Positions 1 through 9,239 of a DNA stretch of 64,000 nt are shown here, piece by piece. A model generated the notes under the pieces. It saw only the letters and a program-made list of their open reading frames with translations. It did no database searches and had not been told where the DNA came from. Origin of the DNA: Mesorhizobium qingshengii (GTDB lineage Bacteria; Pseudomonadota; Alphaproteobacteria; Rhizobiales; Rhizobiaceae). The stretch covers positions 62,001 through 126,000 of the forward strand of contig NZ_FMXM01000016.1 of assembly GCF_900103325.1 (NCBI RefSeq), in the 5' to 3' direction. The translations under genes and the position numbers were made by a program. Positions within the stretch are counted from its first letter, which is position 1, and the number at the start of each line of letters is the position of its first letter.

Positions 1-59
1 GCCCTGGGAGGGAGCGATGTTGCGAGATCGTCAGGCCATTGTGTGTTGCTCGACTGCAA

Positions 60-839
60 TCAAGCAGGGTGCTGCAACTGGCTGAGCCCACCATCGACAA
101 CGAGACAGGCCGCGTTCATGAACGGGCTCTCGTCGGAAATCATGAATACCGCGGCCAAGGCGATCTCGCGCGTCGAGGCGATGCGGCCACCGGGATGCAG
201 CGCCATCGTCTTGGCACGCGCCTCGGCCGGATCGGCAAAGCTGTTCCAATAGTCGATGACCTTCTGCGTCTCGACATAGCCGGGCGCCAGCGCATTCACG
301 CGCACGCCCTGCCCCGCATATTCGAGCGCCAGCGACTTGGTCAGGCCGAGCAGCGCGTGCTTGGCGACTGGATAGGGGAATGTGTGCGGGATGACGGTGA
401 AGCTGTGCGTCGAGGCGATGTTGAGGATGGCGCCGCCGCCGCTTGCGATCATGCCCGGCAACACCGCCTTGCTGCAGTTCCAGGCACCCTTGACGTTGAC
501 GTCGAAATTGCGGTTCCACAGCTCCTCGGTCGCATCGAGCGGCGTCGAGAACACATTCATCCCGGCGTTGTTGATCAGCGCGTTGATCGGGCCGATTTCG
601 GCGGCTGCCCGTCCGACGGCAGCGGCAATAGCAACGGCGTCGCTGATGTCGGCCGCAACATGCCCGACATGGCCCTGCGGCGCGTCAAGGCCGTCGACGG
701 TCTTGTCCAGCAACGCACCGTCCTGGTCGACCAGGAACAGCTTTGCACCTTCGGCAAGGCAGGCCTCGGCAAGGGCCAGCCCGATGCCTTGCGCCGCGCC
801 CGTCAGGAAGATGCGTTTGCCGGACAGGCGCTCAGTCAT
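60..839 (-). CDS. SDR-family oxidoreductase, probable sugar dehydrogenase
   Basis: A 259-residue classical short-chain dehydrogenase. Visible motifs are the cofactor loop TGAAQGIG (13-20), an acidic residue after the second strand (D38, favouring NAD), NNAG (90-93), catalytic S143 and the Y156-x3-K160 pair. It is the last gene of the leftward group importer-SDR and starts 90 bp after the permease gene. Next to an AraFGH importer and galactonate dehydratase, an oxidation of D-galactose or L-arabinose (which share ring configuration) to the lactone is a reasonable inference, but SDR sequences alone do not fix substrate. The family assignment is secure; the substrate is a guess from context. Confidence 0.85.
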   Translation of the reverse strand: MTERLSGKRIFLTGAAQGIGLALAEACLAEGAKLFLVDQDGALLDKTVDGLDAPQGHVGHVAADISDAVAIAAAVGRAAAEIGPINALINNAGMNVFSTPLDATEELWNRNFDVNVKGAWNCSKAVLPGMIASGGGAILNIASTHSFTVIPHTFPYPVAKHALLGLTKSLALEYAGQGVRVNALAPGYVETQKVIDYWNSFADPAEARAKTMALHPGGRIASTREIALAAVFMISDESPFMNAACLVVDGGLSQLQHPA

Positions 840-929
840 GGTTCTCCCTCCAGTCGAAGACGGTCATTCGCATCTTGCACCGTGCGCCGTTTATAGCGCG
901 GCTGCAGGCCGACATGCCCTGCCCCTTTC

Positions 930-1880
930 TCAACGCCGCCCTAGTGCCGATGAGCGCAGATTGTCGAGCAGCACGGCGAGCAGCAGGATCACGCCGCGCA
1001 CGATGTACTGGTAGAAGGCCGGGATGTTGAGCAGGTTCATGGCGTTTTCGGCAATGCCCATGATCAGCACGCCGACGATGACGCCCGACATCGTGGCGCG
1101 GCCACCGGCGAGCGAGACGCCGCCGAGCACGCAGGCCGAGATGACGGAGAGCTCGAGCCCGACCGCTGCATTGGGCTGGCCGGAAGTGATGCGCGACGCG
1201 AGCAGGATGCCGGCGATACCGCAGACGACGCCCTGCAGCGTGAAGATCCAGATGCGCGTCCTGTCGACATTGACACCGGCAAGCCGCGAGGCCTCCGGAT
1301 TGCCGCCGATGGCCAGCGTGTTCTTGCCGAAGACTGTGCGGTTCAAGACGAAGCCGAATACCCCGAACAGAAGGGCCAGCACCCAGATCGGCGTTGGTAT
1401 GCCGAGCAATTTCGACAGCGCCAGCTGGTAGAAATCCGGGCTGTTGATGCCGACTGCGCGGCCGTCCGACGCGATCAGCGCCAGGCCGCGCACGATCTGC
1501 ATGGTGGCCAATGTCGTGATCAGCGCGTTGATGCGGAATTTGGCGATGACGACGCCGTTGATGAAGCCGACGAAGGCGCCGCAGGCGATTGCCGCGAGAA
1601 GCCCAAGCAGGATCGAGCCGGTGGCGTTCGATGCCATCACCGCGACCATGCCGGCAAAAGCGACGATCGAGCCGACAGAGAGGTCGAAGTCGCGCGCGGC
1701 AAGGCAGAACATCATGGTGCAGGCGACGATGCCGACGGTGACCACCGACTGCAAAAGGCCAAGCATGTTGCGGTCGGTGAGGAAGTTCGGCACCAGAGCC
1801 GACACCAGCGCGAAGGCGACGAGGAAGATGACGACGAGCCCCTGTTCGCCGAGCAGGATTTTCTTCAACTGGTCGGTCAT
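930..1880 (-). CDS. araH: AraH-type sugar ABC transporter permease
   Basis: A 316-residue inner-membrane permease of the BPD_transp_2 family (AraH/RbsC/XylH). It has about nine hydrophobic segments and the typical cytoplasmic N-terminus ahead of a first helix near residues 12-32. The conserved loop around GRATMSGVIVGVLIMG lies in the C-terminal quarter. It begins 11 bp after the ATPase stop, so it is co-transcribed with it. One permease gene is enough because these transporters use homodimers. The symbol follows the clear AraF-like binding protein encoded upstream in the same operon; galactose or another pentose could also be carried. Confidence 0.88.
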   Translation of the reverse strand: MTDQLKKILLGEQGLVVIFLVAFALVSALVPNFLTDRNMLGLLQSVVTVGIVACTMMFCLAARDFDLSVGSIVAFAGMVAVMASNATGSILLGLLAAIACGAFVGFINGVVIAKFRINALITTLATMQIVRGLALIASDGRAVGINSPDFYQLALSKLLGIPTPIWVLALLFGVFGFVLNRTVFGKNTLAIGGNPEASRLAGVNVDRTRIWIFTLQGVVCGIAGILLASRITSGQPNAAVGLELSVISACVLGGVSLAGGRATMSGVIVGVLIMGIAENAMNLLNIPAFYQYIVRGVILLLAVLLDNLRSSALGRR

Positions 1881-1891
1881 GGCAGAAGTCC

Positions 1892-3403
1892 TCAGGATGC
1901 GATCGCGTCGGGGGTTTTCGTGTCGGGAAGAGCGGCGGCCAGGATCGCCTTTTCGGCGAACTGGTCACGCACGAGTTCGGCGCTGATGCGCCCGCCGCAC
2001 ATCACCAGGATGCGGTCGCAGATGCCCATCACCTCCGGCAGTTCGGACGAGACGACGACGATCGCCATGCCATCCTCGGCAAGCTGGTAGAGCAGTTCGT
2101 AGATTTCCGATTTGGCGCCGACATCGATGCCGCGCGTCGGCTCGTCGACGATGAGAACCCGCACGCCCTGTTCCGACAGCCAGCGGCCGAGAATGACCTT
2201 CTGCTGGTTGCCGCCGGAGAGGTTTATGATGTCCTGCCTGCGTGAGGGGGTGCGCACCTTGAGCTTCTTGATGAAGGTCTCGGCGGTCGCGATCTCGCTG
2301 GCGCGATTCAGCACACCGAAGCGCGCGTGATGGCGCCGCGACGAGATGTTGATGTTCTCCTCGATCGAACGGCCCTGGATGATGCCGTCATGCTTGCGGT
2401 CTTCCGAGCACAGCACGATGCCGGCCCGGATCGCGTCATGCGGATCGGTGGCGCGGACCATTTTGCCGTCGACCTTGATGGTGCCGCTTGATCGCGAGTC
2501 GGCGCCAAAAACCAGCCGCATCAGTTCCGAACGCCCGGCGCCGATCAGCCCGAAGAAGCCGACGATCTCACCGGCCTTCGACTCGAAGCTTGCCGGCGCC
2601 CTCAGCTTTGCCCCAGAGACACTGTCGACTTTCAGGCGAACCTCTCCGGCCTGACGCGGACGAAAACCCCAGATGTCGGAGATTTCGCGGCCGACCATCT
2701 CGGCGACGACCTGGTCGCGGGTGACACCTTTCAGCGAGACGTGGTGCGCCGCGAGCTTGCCGTCGCGCAGCACGGTCAGGCTGTCGCAGAGGCGGAACAC
2801 CTCGTCGAGCCGATGCGAGACATAGATGATGACCTTGCCTTCGCCGCGCAGGCGATCGATCAGAGCAAACAGGATTTCGCTTTCGCGCGACGACAGCGAC
2901 GAGGTCGGCTCGTCCAATGCGATGACACGCGCGTCGAGCATGATCGCCTTGGCGATCTCGACCATCTGGCGTTCGCCGATGGACAGCGTCTTGACCTTGC
3001 GGCGCATGTCGATGTCGATGCCGGCCGATTTCAGCTTCGCGCCGACATCGTCCAGCATCCGGCGGCCGGCGATGATGCCGGCGCTGGCTGGAAAACGGCC
3101 GAGGCTGAGGTTTTCGGCAATGGTGAGTTCGGGAACGAGCTGCAGTTCCTGGTGGATGACGATGACGCCATTGTCGAAAGCATCCCTGGTCGAGGCATAG
3201 GCCTGGACCTTGCCGTCGATGCGGATCTCGCCCTCGTCGGCATGCTGGTCGCCGGAGAGAATCTTGATCAGGGTGGATTTGCCCGCCCCGTTCTCGCCCA
3301 TCAGGCCATGCACCGCGCCCTTGTCGACGCCGAACGAAACGTCCGACAACGCCTTGACGCCCGGATAGGTCTTGGTGATGTGGGAGAATTCGAGAAAGGA
3401 CAC
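1892..3403 (-). CDS. araG: AraG-type sugar ABC transporter ATP-binding protein
   Basis: A 503-residue tandem ATPase typical of monosaccharide importers (AraG/RbsA/MglA). The N-terminal half has Walker A GENGAGKST near residues 36-44, signature LSIGERQ and Walker B ending ALDEPTSS. The C-terminal half has the degenerate P-loop of this family (LIGAGRSE), signature LSGGNQQK and Walker B VDEPTRG. Length matches the family (about 500). It is separated from araF by a 13-bp-stem hairpin and from araH by 11 bp. It powers uptake at the cytoplasmic face of the inner membrane. Confidence 0.92.
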   Translation of the reverse strand: MSFLEFSHITKTYPGVKALSDVSFGVDKGAVHGLMGENGAGKSTLIKILSGDQHADEGEIRIDGKVQAYASTRDAFDNGVIVIHQELQLVPELTIAENLSLGRFPASAGIIAGRRMLDDVGAKLKSAGIDIDMRRKVKTLSIGERQMVEIAKAIMLDARVIALDEPTSSLSSRESEILFALIDRLRGEGKVIIYVSHRLDEVFRLCDSLTVLRDGKLAAHHVSLKGVTRDQVVAEMVGREISDIWGFRPRQAGEVRLKVDSVSGAKLRAPASFESKAGEIVGFFGLIGAGRSELMRLVFGADSRSSGTIKVDGKMVRATDPHDAIRAGIVLCSEDRKHDGIIQGRSIEENINISSRRHHARFGVLNRASEIATAETFIKKLKVRTPSRRQDIINLSGGNQQKVILGRWLSEQGVRVLIVDEPTRGIDVGAKSEIYELLYQLAEDGMAIVVVSSELPEVMGICDRILVMCGGRISAELVRDQFAEKAILAAALPDTKTPDAIAS

Positions 3404-3429
3404 CGCGCCGATCCTTCTTGTGCCATGGC

Positions 3430-3461
3430 AAACAGGCGGCGGGATGAGCCGCCGCCTGTTT
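3430..3461. promoter_or_regulatory. Intercistronic hairpin between araF and araG
   Basis: A perfect inverted repeat, AAACAGGCGGCGG - six-base loop - CCGCCGCCTGTTT, fills the gap between araF and araG. No T-run follows on the transcribed (minus) strand, so it is more likely an mRNA-stabilising or attenuating stem that keeps binding-protein expression above that of the ATPase than a full terminator. Similar stems lie at 15590 and 50536 beside the other binding-protein genes. Confidence 0.7.
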
Positions 3462-3473
3462 GTACAGGGAGGA

Positions 3474-4466
3474 TTATTCGATGCCGAGGCCCTGCCGGAC
3501 CTTTTGGTAGTCGTCGCGCTTGGCCAGCGCGCCGGAGGTCAGGATCAGCTTCTCCGGTTCCTTGTTGTTGGCAACCCAGTCGTACATGTTGAGCGCCGTC
3601 TCATAACCATGGCGCTTCGGCGAGATGATTACCGTGCCAACAAAACCGGTGGCGGTCGGCTTCTTGAACTCGTTGATTGCCGAATCCGCGCCGCCAATGC
3701 CAACGCCGATCATGCTGTCCGCCGGAATGCCGACGCTTTCGGAGGCGCGCACGGCGCCCAGCACGGCTTCGTCGTTGAGGCCGAAGGAGACCCACTTCTT
3801 GATGTCGGCATGGGCGTTGAGCACGACCGTCGCGGCGTTGAGCGCGGCTTCCGTATCGGTCTTGGCCTGCGGGGCATCAAAAATGTTCGCGGCCTTGAAG
3901 CCGTTTGCCTCGAGCACAGAGATGGCGCCTTCCACACGATCGACCGCTGTCGGCAGCTGGTCATAGGAGACGCGGATCGCGCCGACCTCATCGGCCTTCC
4001 ACCCACGCGCCTTCATTTCATCGACGATCGCCTGGCCGACGGCCTCTCCGATCTTGGTCGCCGAGATGCCCATATGCGGCACCTCTTCCAGCGCCTTGCC
4101 GTCGGCACCGACCAGGCGGTCGTCGACGGTCATCAGCTTGAGTTTGTTGGCGGCGGCCTTGGCGACGATGCCGGGGCCAAGCTTCACGTCCGGCGTGCAG
4201 ACGATGAAACCCTGGGCGCCCTGGGCGCCGAGATTGTCGATCGCCGACATCAGCTTCTCACCATCCTCGGCACCGATCTTGACCAAGGTAAAGCCCTTTT
4301 CCTTGGCGGCCTGGTCGGCGAACTTCCATTCGTCCTGGAACCACGGCTCCTCGGGCTGTTTGACGATGAAACCGATCTTGGTGTCCTGAGCATAGGCAGA
4401 AGCGATCGTCGTGACGGACAGCACGGCAAGCGCACCCGCGACGAGCGCGGTTTTTAAAAGTCGCAT
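3474..4466 (-). CDS. araF: AraF-like periplasmic sugar-binding protein
   Basis: A 330-residue periplasmic binding protein (Peripla_BP_4). The start at 4466 is preceded by GGGAGGT and opens a Sec signal peptide that ends at ASAYA-QD. The mature N-terminus carries the block IVKQPEEPWFQDEWKFAD, nearly the same as in E. coli arabinose-binding protein AraF, followed by FIVCTPD and IGVGIGG sugar-pocket regions seen in that family. It is the first gene of araFGH-SDR. An operator-like inverted repeat lies 60-92 bp upstream. Arabinose, galactose or both are the likely ligands; the nearby galactonate dehydratase favours galactose use. Confidence 0.9.
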   Translation of the reverse strand: MRLLKTALVAGALAVLSVTTIASAYAQDTKIGFIVKQPEEPWFQDEWKFADQAAKEKGFTLVKIGAEDGEKLMSAIDNLGAQGAQGFIVCTPDVKLGPGIVAKAAANKLKLMTVDDRLVGADGKALEEVPHMGISATKIGEAVGQAIVDEMKARGWKADEVGAIRVSYDQLPTAVDRVEGAISVLEANGFKAANIFDAPQAKTDTEAALNAATVVLNAHADIKKWVSFGLNDEAVLGAVRASESVGIPADSMIGVGIGGADSAINEFKKPTATGFVGTVIISPKRHGYETALNMYDWVANNKEPEKLILTSGALAKRDDYQKVRQGLGIE

Positions 4467-4525
4467 GATTACCTCCCAGCGATAGGCCGGGCGCTCAGCC
4501 CGGGTGCCGGAGTGTTTATTCGCTT

Positions 4526-4558
4526 TTATCATACCCGTCAATTGATCTGGTATGATAA
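4526..4558. promoter_or_regulatory. Inverted-repeat operator between araF and its GntR regulator
   Basis: TTATCATACC (4526-4535) and GGTATGATAA (4549-4558) are exact reverse complements, 13 bp apart, in the divergent araF/GntR promoter region. The spacer contains CAATTGATCTG, which recurs as a direct repeat at 4593-4603. The size and position suit a dimeric FCD-type GntR repressor controlling both directions. The protein-site pairing is inferred from proximity. Confidence 0.65.
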
Positions 4559-4667
4559 TTAATGTACATGCTCGGGTCAGTGATCTCTGGCGCAATTGAT
4601 CTGCATCCGTTAGGCCGGACAGATTGTGCGAAACCAGCGGATTCGCCGCCTTTGGAGGAGGGCCGAG

Positions 4668-5414
4668 GTGACCGATATCTTGAAGAAGGCACAGGGCGAA
4701 GCGGTCATCCGTCGCCCGCGTGTCATGCCCGATGTGACCAAGGCGATTGCTTCGGACATCTTTTCCGGACGCTACCCGGCCGGGTCCTCCTTGCCGACCG
4801 AAAACGAACTTGGCGTCGAGTATGGCGTCAGCCGTACCGTCATCCGCGAAGCCCTGAAGGTGCTGGCCGCCAAGGGACTGGTGCTGTCACGGCCGCGTGT
4901 CGGCACCATCGTCTGCAATGAGGACAACTGGAATATCATCGACCCGCAGGTGCTGGCCTGGCACGCACCGCATGCGCTGGACGACAAGCTTTTCGACGCC
5001 ATCCTCGAAACACGCCGCGCCATCGAGCCGCTGGTCGCCGAGCTTGCCGCCACGCGCGCAACACTGCAGGAGATCGCCGATCTCGAAGCGGCCTGGCGAG
5101 GCATGGCAAGCGCCGGCGAGGATCTCGCGATGTTCTCGCGCTCCGACATCGCCTTCCACCAGATCGTCTATGCCGCGAGCCATAACCCGATCTTTCGCCA
5201 GATCGGCAATTTGATCGACACTGGGCTTAAATTCTCGCTGGAAGCGACGGCGATTATTTCGCTCGAGCGGCGCATGGAAGCAGTGGCGGCGCACCGCGAG
5301 GTGGTGGAGGCGCTGCGCATGCGCGATGCCCAAGCGGCGCGCGGCGCGGCCAATCGAATTCTCGACCTCGCGGCACGCGATCTCGTCAGCGCAAAAAAAC
5401 TCAAGAACAACTGA
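4668..5414 (+). CDS. GntR/FadR-family transcriptional regulator of the galactose/arabinose module
   Basis: A GTG start at 4668 is preceded by GGAGGAGGG with good spacing and gives 248 residues. The N-terminal winged helix has the family pattern LPTENELGVEYGVSRTVIRE, with wing GLVLSRPRVGT. The C-terminal FCD ligand domain contains the expected histidine and acidic metal-site region (ETRRAIEP, FHQIVYAASHN). It lies divergent from araF and 14 bp upstream of galactonate dehydratase, with which it is probably co-transcribed. Members of this family usually respond to sugar acids, so galactonate or an arabinonate-type intermediate is a plausible inducer. A longer frame opens at 4626 but has no better ribosome site. 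Confidence 0.85.
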   Translation: MTDILKKAQGEAVIRRPRVMPDVTKAIASDIFSGRYPAGSSLPTENELGVEYGVSRTVIREALKVLAAKGLVLSRPRVGTIVCNEDNWNIIDPQVLAWHAPHALDDKLFDAILETRRAIEPLVAELAATRATLQEIADLEAAWRGMASAGEDLAMFSRSDIAFHQIVYAASHNPIFRQIGNLIDTGLKFSLEATAIISLERRMEAVAAHREVVEALRMRDAQAARGAANRILDLAARDLVSAKKLKNN

Positions 5415-5428
5415 GACACACAGACCGC

Positions 5429-6577
5429 ATGAAAATCATCTCGCTCACCACCTATATCGTGCCGCCGCGCTGGCTGTTCCTGAAGATCGAGACCGATGCC
5501 GGCGTCACCGGCTGGGGTGAGCCGGTTGTCGAAGGCAGGGCGCCGACCGTCGAGGCGGCGGTCAAGGAGCTTGGCGATTATTTGATCGGCAGGGACCCTC
5601 GCCTGATCGAGGACCACTGGACGGTGATGCATCGCGGCGGCTTCTACCGCGGCGGGCCGATCCTGATGAGCGCCATCGCCGGCATCGACCAGGCACTGTG
5701 GGACATCAAGGGCAAGGCGCTCGGCGTGCCAGTGCATGAGCTGCTCGGCGGCAAGCTGCGCGACTCTATCAAGGTTTATTCCTGGATCGGCGGCGACCGG
5801 CCGGCGGAGGTCGTCGCCGGTGCGAAGGAAATGGTGGCGCGGGGCTTCCTGGCGCTCAAGATGAACGGCACCGAGGAATTGCAGATCGTCGACAGCCACG
5901 ACAAGATCGATGCCGCTGTGGAGCGCGTCGCCATGGTGCGCGAGGCGGTCGGCCCCAGCATCGGCATCGCCGTCGACTTCCACGGCCGAGTGCACCGGCC
6001 CATGGCGCGCATCCTGGTCAAGGAACTGGAGCCCTATCGGCTGATGTTCATCGAGGAGCCTGTGCTCAGCGAAAACCGCGAGGCGTTGAAGGAAATCGCC
6101 GCCCTTGGCTCGACGCCGATTGCGCTCGGTGAACGGCTCTACAGCCGCTGGGACTTCAAGTCGGTTTTCGAGGAAGGCGTCGTCGACATCATCCAGCCCG
6201 ACCTGTCGCATGCTGGCGGCATCACCGAGTGCCGCAAGATCGCGGCGATGGCAGAAGCCTATGACGTGGCCGTGGCGCCGCACTGCCCGCTCGGGCCCAT
6301 CGCGCTTGCCGCATGTCTGCAGCTCGACGCGGTCAGTTATAACTGCTTCATCCAGGAGCAGAGCCTCGGCATCCACTACAACGGTGCCAATGACCTGCTC
6401 GACTATGCCGCCAACAAGGATGTCTTCCGCTACAAGGATGGCTATGTCGCCATTCCCGATGGCCCGGGCCTGGGTGTCGAGATCGACGAGGACTTTGTCA
6501 AGGAGCGCGCCAAGCAAGGGCACCGCTGGCGTAACCCGATCTGGCGCCACAAGGACGGCTCCTTCGCCGAGTGGTGA
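5429..6577 (+). CDS. dgoD: D-galactonate dehydratase
   Basis: A 382-residue enolase-superfamily protein, the same length as E. coli DgoD and closely similar along its length: TTYIVPPRWLFLKIETD at the N-terminus, HRGGFYRGGPILMSAIAGID, metal-ligand blocks DFHGR, EEP and GERLYSR, and QPDLSHAGGITEC with APHCPLGPIALAAC. It converts D-galactonate to 2-dehydro-3-deoxy-galactonate. KDGal kinase and aldolase are not in the window. It follows the GntR gene by 14 bp and is the strongest evidence that the module handles galactose-type sugars by the De Ley-Doudoroff route. Confidence 0.94.
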   Translation: MKIISLTTYIVPPRWLFLKIETDAGVTGWGEPVVEGRAPTVEAAVKELGDYLIGRDPRLIEDHWTVMHRGGFYRGGPILMSAIAGIDQALWDIKGKALGVPVHELLGGKLRDSIKVYSWIGGDRPAEVVAGAKEMVARGFLALKMNGTEELQIVDSHDKIDAAVERVAMVREAVGPSIGIAVDFHGRVHRPMARILVKELEPYRLMFIEEPVLSENREALKEIAALGSTPIALGERLYSRWDFKSVFEEGVVDIIQPDLSHAGGITECRKIAAMAEAYDVAVAPHCPLGPIALAACLQLDAVSYNCFIQEQSLGIHYNGANDLLDYAANKDVFRYKDGYVAIPDGPGLGVEIDEDFVKERAKQGHRWRNPIWRHKDGSFAEW

Positions 6578-6594
6578 TCCCATAGCGGAGCCGG

Positions 6595-6627
6595 CTCGGA
6601 GCCGAATTGCATTCCATAGGCTCCGAG
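6595..6627. terminator. Hairpin between dgoD and the Lrp gene
   Basis: CTCGGAGCC and GGCTCCGAG form an exact 9-bp stem with a 15-base loop in the tail-to-tail gap between dgoD and the Lrp gene. It lacks a strong T-run, so it may be a weak or Rho-assisted bidirectional terminator. Confidence 0.4.
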
Positions 6628-6671
6628 TTCGGCTTTGGAGTCGGCCGTCAGTCTTCGTCGTCTCGCAGCAG

Positions 6672-7112
6672 CTAGGTCAGTCGTGCCCGTGTCGTGCGCG
6701 GCGTGGCCAGGAGCAGGCTCGTTTCGCTGCCGGTTATGCCGGCTATGAGCCGGATGCGCCGTAGCACGGCATCGAAATCCGTCAGTGAGGCGGTCCCGAG
6801 TTCGACCACCAGGTCCCAGCGGCCATTGGTGGTATGGATGGTCGAGACTTCGGGGAAGCCGCCCAGCGCCCGAACCACGCGGTCGGCGGCATGACCCTCT
6901 ATCTCAATCAGCATGATCCCGCGGATGCGCTGATCGACGGCGTCGGCGCGCAGCACCACCGTGTAGCCGATGATCTCGCCAGATCGTTCCAGCCGCTCCA
7001 TACGCGCCCTGACCGTGGCGCGCGAGACCCCGAGATCGACGGCGAGGTCCGACACGCTGCGACGCGCGTCATGCCGCAGCAAGGTCACGAGCCGTTCGTC
7101 CAGCGCATCCAT
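6672..7112 (-). CDS. Lrp/AsnC-family transcriptional regulator
   Basis: A 146-residue Lrp/AsnC protein. It opens with MDALDERLVTLLRHDARRS and a helix-turn-helix containing LAVDLGVSRATVRARMERLE, followed by the RAM (ligand-binding) domain with the G-x-wDLVVE-x-G stretch. It is divergent from arginase and ornithine cyclodeaminase, with a 136-bp shared promoter region. In many proteobacteria an Lrp-type protein next to these genes is an arginine- or ornithine-responsive activator; that role is inferred here from position. Confidence 0.9.
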   Translation of the reverse strand: MDALDERLVTLLRHDARRSVSDLAVDLGVSRATVRARMERLERSGEIIGYTVVLRADAVDQRIRGIMLIEIEGHAADRVVRALGGFPEVSTIHTTNGRWDLVVELGTASLTDFDAVLRRIRLIAGITGSETSLLLATPRTTRARLT

Positions 7113-7248
7113 AGAGTCTTACCAATCTGATCAGTTGTGATGCCATTATGATAAAGCAGGCTTTTCGAATTGCCAATTGTGCCTGTTCATATCGCCGGCT
7201 CGCCATGGTTCCCTCGCGGCCATTCGAACTTGAGCCGCGGAAAAAACA

Positions 7249-8181
7249 ATGCGTTGCAGAATCGTCGGGGCGCCGGTGCAGGACGGCGCTGGCAGAATGG
7301 GATGCGAGATGGGGCCGAGTGCCCTGAGGACCGCCGGACTTGCAGAAGTGCTGTCCGGCCTCGGCCACTCTGTCGAGGATATGGGCGCCGTCCAGGCAAT
7401 TCCGGTGCGGCGCGTTGTGCATGGCAATTTGGCGCTGAAGGCCCTGCCCGAGGTATCGGCCTGGACATCCGCCATTGCGGAGGCCGCCTACGTGGCCAGC
7501 AAGGACGGCATGCCAATCTTTCTCGGCGGCGATCATTCGATCTCGGCCGGGACCTTGTCGGGTCTCGCCCGCCGCGCCGCCGAGGCCGGACGCCCGCTGT
7601 TCGTGCTGTGGCTCGACGCGCATCCGGACTTCCACACGCTCGACACCACCGCCAGCGGCAATCTGCACGGTGTGCCGCTCGCTTATGCCAGCGGCCAGCC
7701 GGGTTTCAGTGGCTATTTCCCGGATCTGCCGGCAGTGGTCGATCCCAAGCGTATCTGCGCCATGGGCCTGCGCAGCGTCGACCCGGCCGAGCGCAGCGCG
7801 CTCAACCAGGCGGGGGTCACCGTGCACGACATGCGCGCCATCGACGAGCATGGCATCGCGCCACTGCTGCGCGCCTTCCTGGCGCGGGTATCTGCCGAAG
7901 ACGGGCTGCTGCATGTCAGTCTCGACGTCGACTTCCTCGACCCGTCGATCGCGCCCGCGGTCGGCACCACGGTTCCCGGTGGCGCGACGTTCCGTGAGGC
8001 GCATCTGGTGATGGAGATGCTGTCCGACAGCGGCCTCGTTTCCAGCCTGGATCTGGTCGAGTTGAACCCTTTTCTGGACGAGCGTGGCCGAACCGCGACG
8101 CTGATGGTCGACCTGACGGCGAGCCTGATGGGACGTCGCATCATGGAACGCCCGACTCGTAGCCATTCCGGGAGCTTTTGA
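7249..8181 (+). CDS. Arginase
   Basis: A 310-residue ureohydrolase with the manganese-site motifs in order: FLGGDHS (about residues 90-96), LWLDAHPDFHT (about 122-132) and SLDVDFLDP (about 224-232), plus the arginase-type GNLHGVPLA loop after the second motif. It hydrolyses L-arginine to ornithine and urea in the cytoplasm. The stop lies two bases before the ornithine cyclodeaminase ATG, so the two form a translationally coupled pair. Agmatinase is possible for the superfamily, but the GNxHG-type loop and the cyclodeaminase partner favour arginase. Confidence 0.9.
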   Translation: MRCRIVGAPVQDGAGRMGCEMGPSALRTAGLAEVLSGLGHSVEDMGAVQAIPVRRVVHGNLALKALPEVSAWTSAIAEAAYVASKDGMPIFLGGDHSISAGTLSGLARRAAEAGRPLFVLWLDAHPDFHTLDTTASGNLHGVPLAYASGQPGFSGYFPDLPAVVDPKRICAMGLRSVDPAERSALNQAGVTVHDMRAIDEHGIAPLLRAFLARVSAEDGLLHVSLDVDFLDPSIAPAVGTTVPGGATFREAHLVMEMLSDSGLVSSLDLVELNPFLDERGRTATLMVDLTASLMGRRIMERPTRSHSGSF

Positions 8182-8183
8182 TC

Positions 8184-9239
8184 ATGACCACGGCAAAACT
8201 GAACATCGTCCCCTTCGTCAGCGTCGACCGCATGATGAAGCTGGTGATCGCCATCGGTGTCGAGCGCTTCCTGACTGAGCTCGCCAACTATATCGAGGAA
8301 GACTTCCGTCGCTGGGAGCTCTTCGACAAGACGCCTCGCATCGCCTCGCACAGCCACGACGGCGTCATCGAACTGATGCCGACAAGCGATGGACGCCTCT
8401 ATGGCTTCAAATATGTCAACGGCCACCCCAAGAACATGCGCCAGGGTTTGCAGACGGTCACTGCCTTCGGCGTGCTCGCCGATGTTGGCAGCGGCTACCC
8501 TATGCTGCTCACCGAAATGACCATCCTGACCGCGCTGCGCACCGCCGCTACGTCCGCTGTCGCGGCCAAGTATCTGGCGCCGAGCGGCGCGCGCACCATG
8601 GCCATCATCGGCAATGGCGCCCAGTCGGAATTCCAGGCTATCGCCTTCAAGGCGCTGACCGGCATCGACCGGCTGAGGCTCTACGACATCGACCGGTCAG
8701 CCTCGCTGAAATGCGCGAGGAACCTGGCTGGCATGGGGTTCGACATCACCATCTGTGGGACCGGGCAGGAAGCGGTTGAAGGTGCCGGGATCATCACGAC
8801 CGTTACCGCCGACAAGCAGTGCGCCACGATTCTCACCGACAACATGGTCGGCTCCGGCGTCCACATCAACGCCGTCGGCGGCGATTGTCCCGGCAAGACC
8901 GAGTTGCACAAGGACATCCTGCTGCGCTCCGACATTTTCGTCGAGTTCCCGCCACAGACACGCATCGAGGGCGAGATCCAGCAGCTGGACTCCAACCATC
9001 CGGTGACCGAGCTCTGGGAAGTGATTGCCGCCAAAGCCCAAGGACGCCGGGACGCCAAGCAGATCACACTGTTCGATTCAGTCGGCTTCGCGATCGAGGA
9101 CTTTTCGGCACTGCGGTATGTTCGCGACCAGCTGCAAGCAACAGGCCTCTATGAGGAACTCGATCTGCTCGCTGACCCCGACGAGCCTCGCGACCTGTTC
9201 GGCATGCTGCTGAGGGCGGCCATGCAGCCTGCCGCATGA
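8184..9239 (+). CDS. Ornithine cyclodeaminase
   Basis: A 351-residue OCD/mu-crystallin family enzyme. The ATG at 8184 has GGGAGC upstream and overlaps the end of the arginase context; a TTG two codons earlier is less likely. The Rossmann segment MAIIGNGAQSEFQAIAFKAL and the substrate region RFLTELANYIEEDFRRWELF are typical of authentic ornithine cyclodeaminases. It converts ornithine to proline with NH3 release, using bound NAD. With arginase it forms a two-step arginine-to-proline route, as known for agrobacterial opine and arginine catabolism. Confidence 0.92.
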   Translation: MTTAKLNIVPFVSVDRMMKLVIAIGVERFLTELANYIEEDFRRWELFDKTPRIASHSHDGVIELMPTSDGRLYGFKYVNGHPKNMRQGLQTVTAFGVLADVGSGYPMLLTEMTILTALRTAATSAVAAKYLAPSGARTMAIIGNGAQSEFQAIAFKALTGIDRLRLYDIDRSASLKCARNLAGMGFDITICGTGQEAVEGAGIITTVTADKQCATILTDNMVGSGVHINAVGGDCPGKTELHKDILLRSDIFVEFPPQTRIEGEIQQLDSNHPVTELWEVIAAKAQGRRDAKQITLFDSVGFAIEDFSALRYVRDQLQATGLYEELDLLADPDEPRDLFGMLLRAAMQPAA

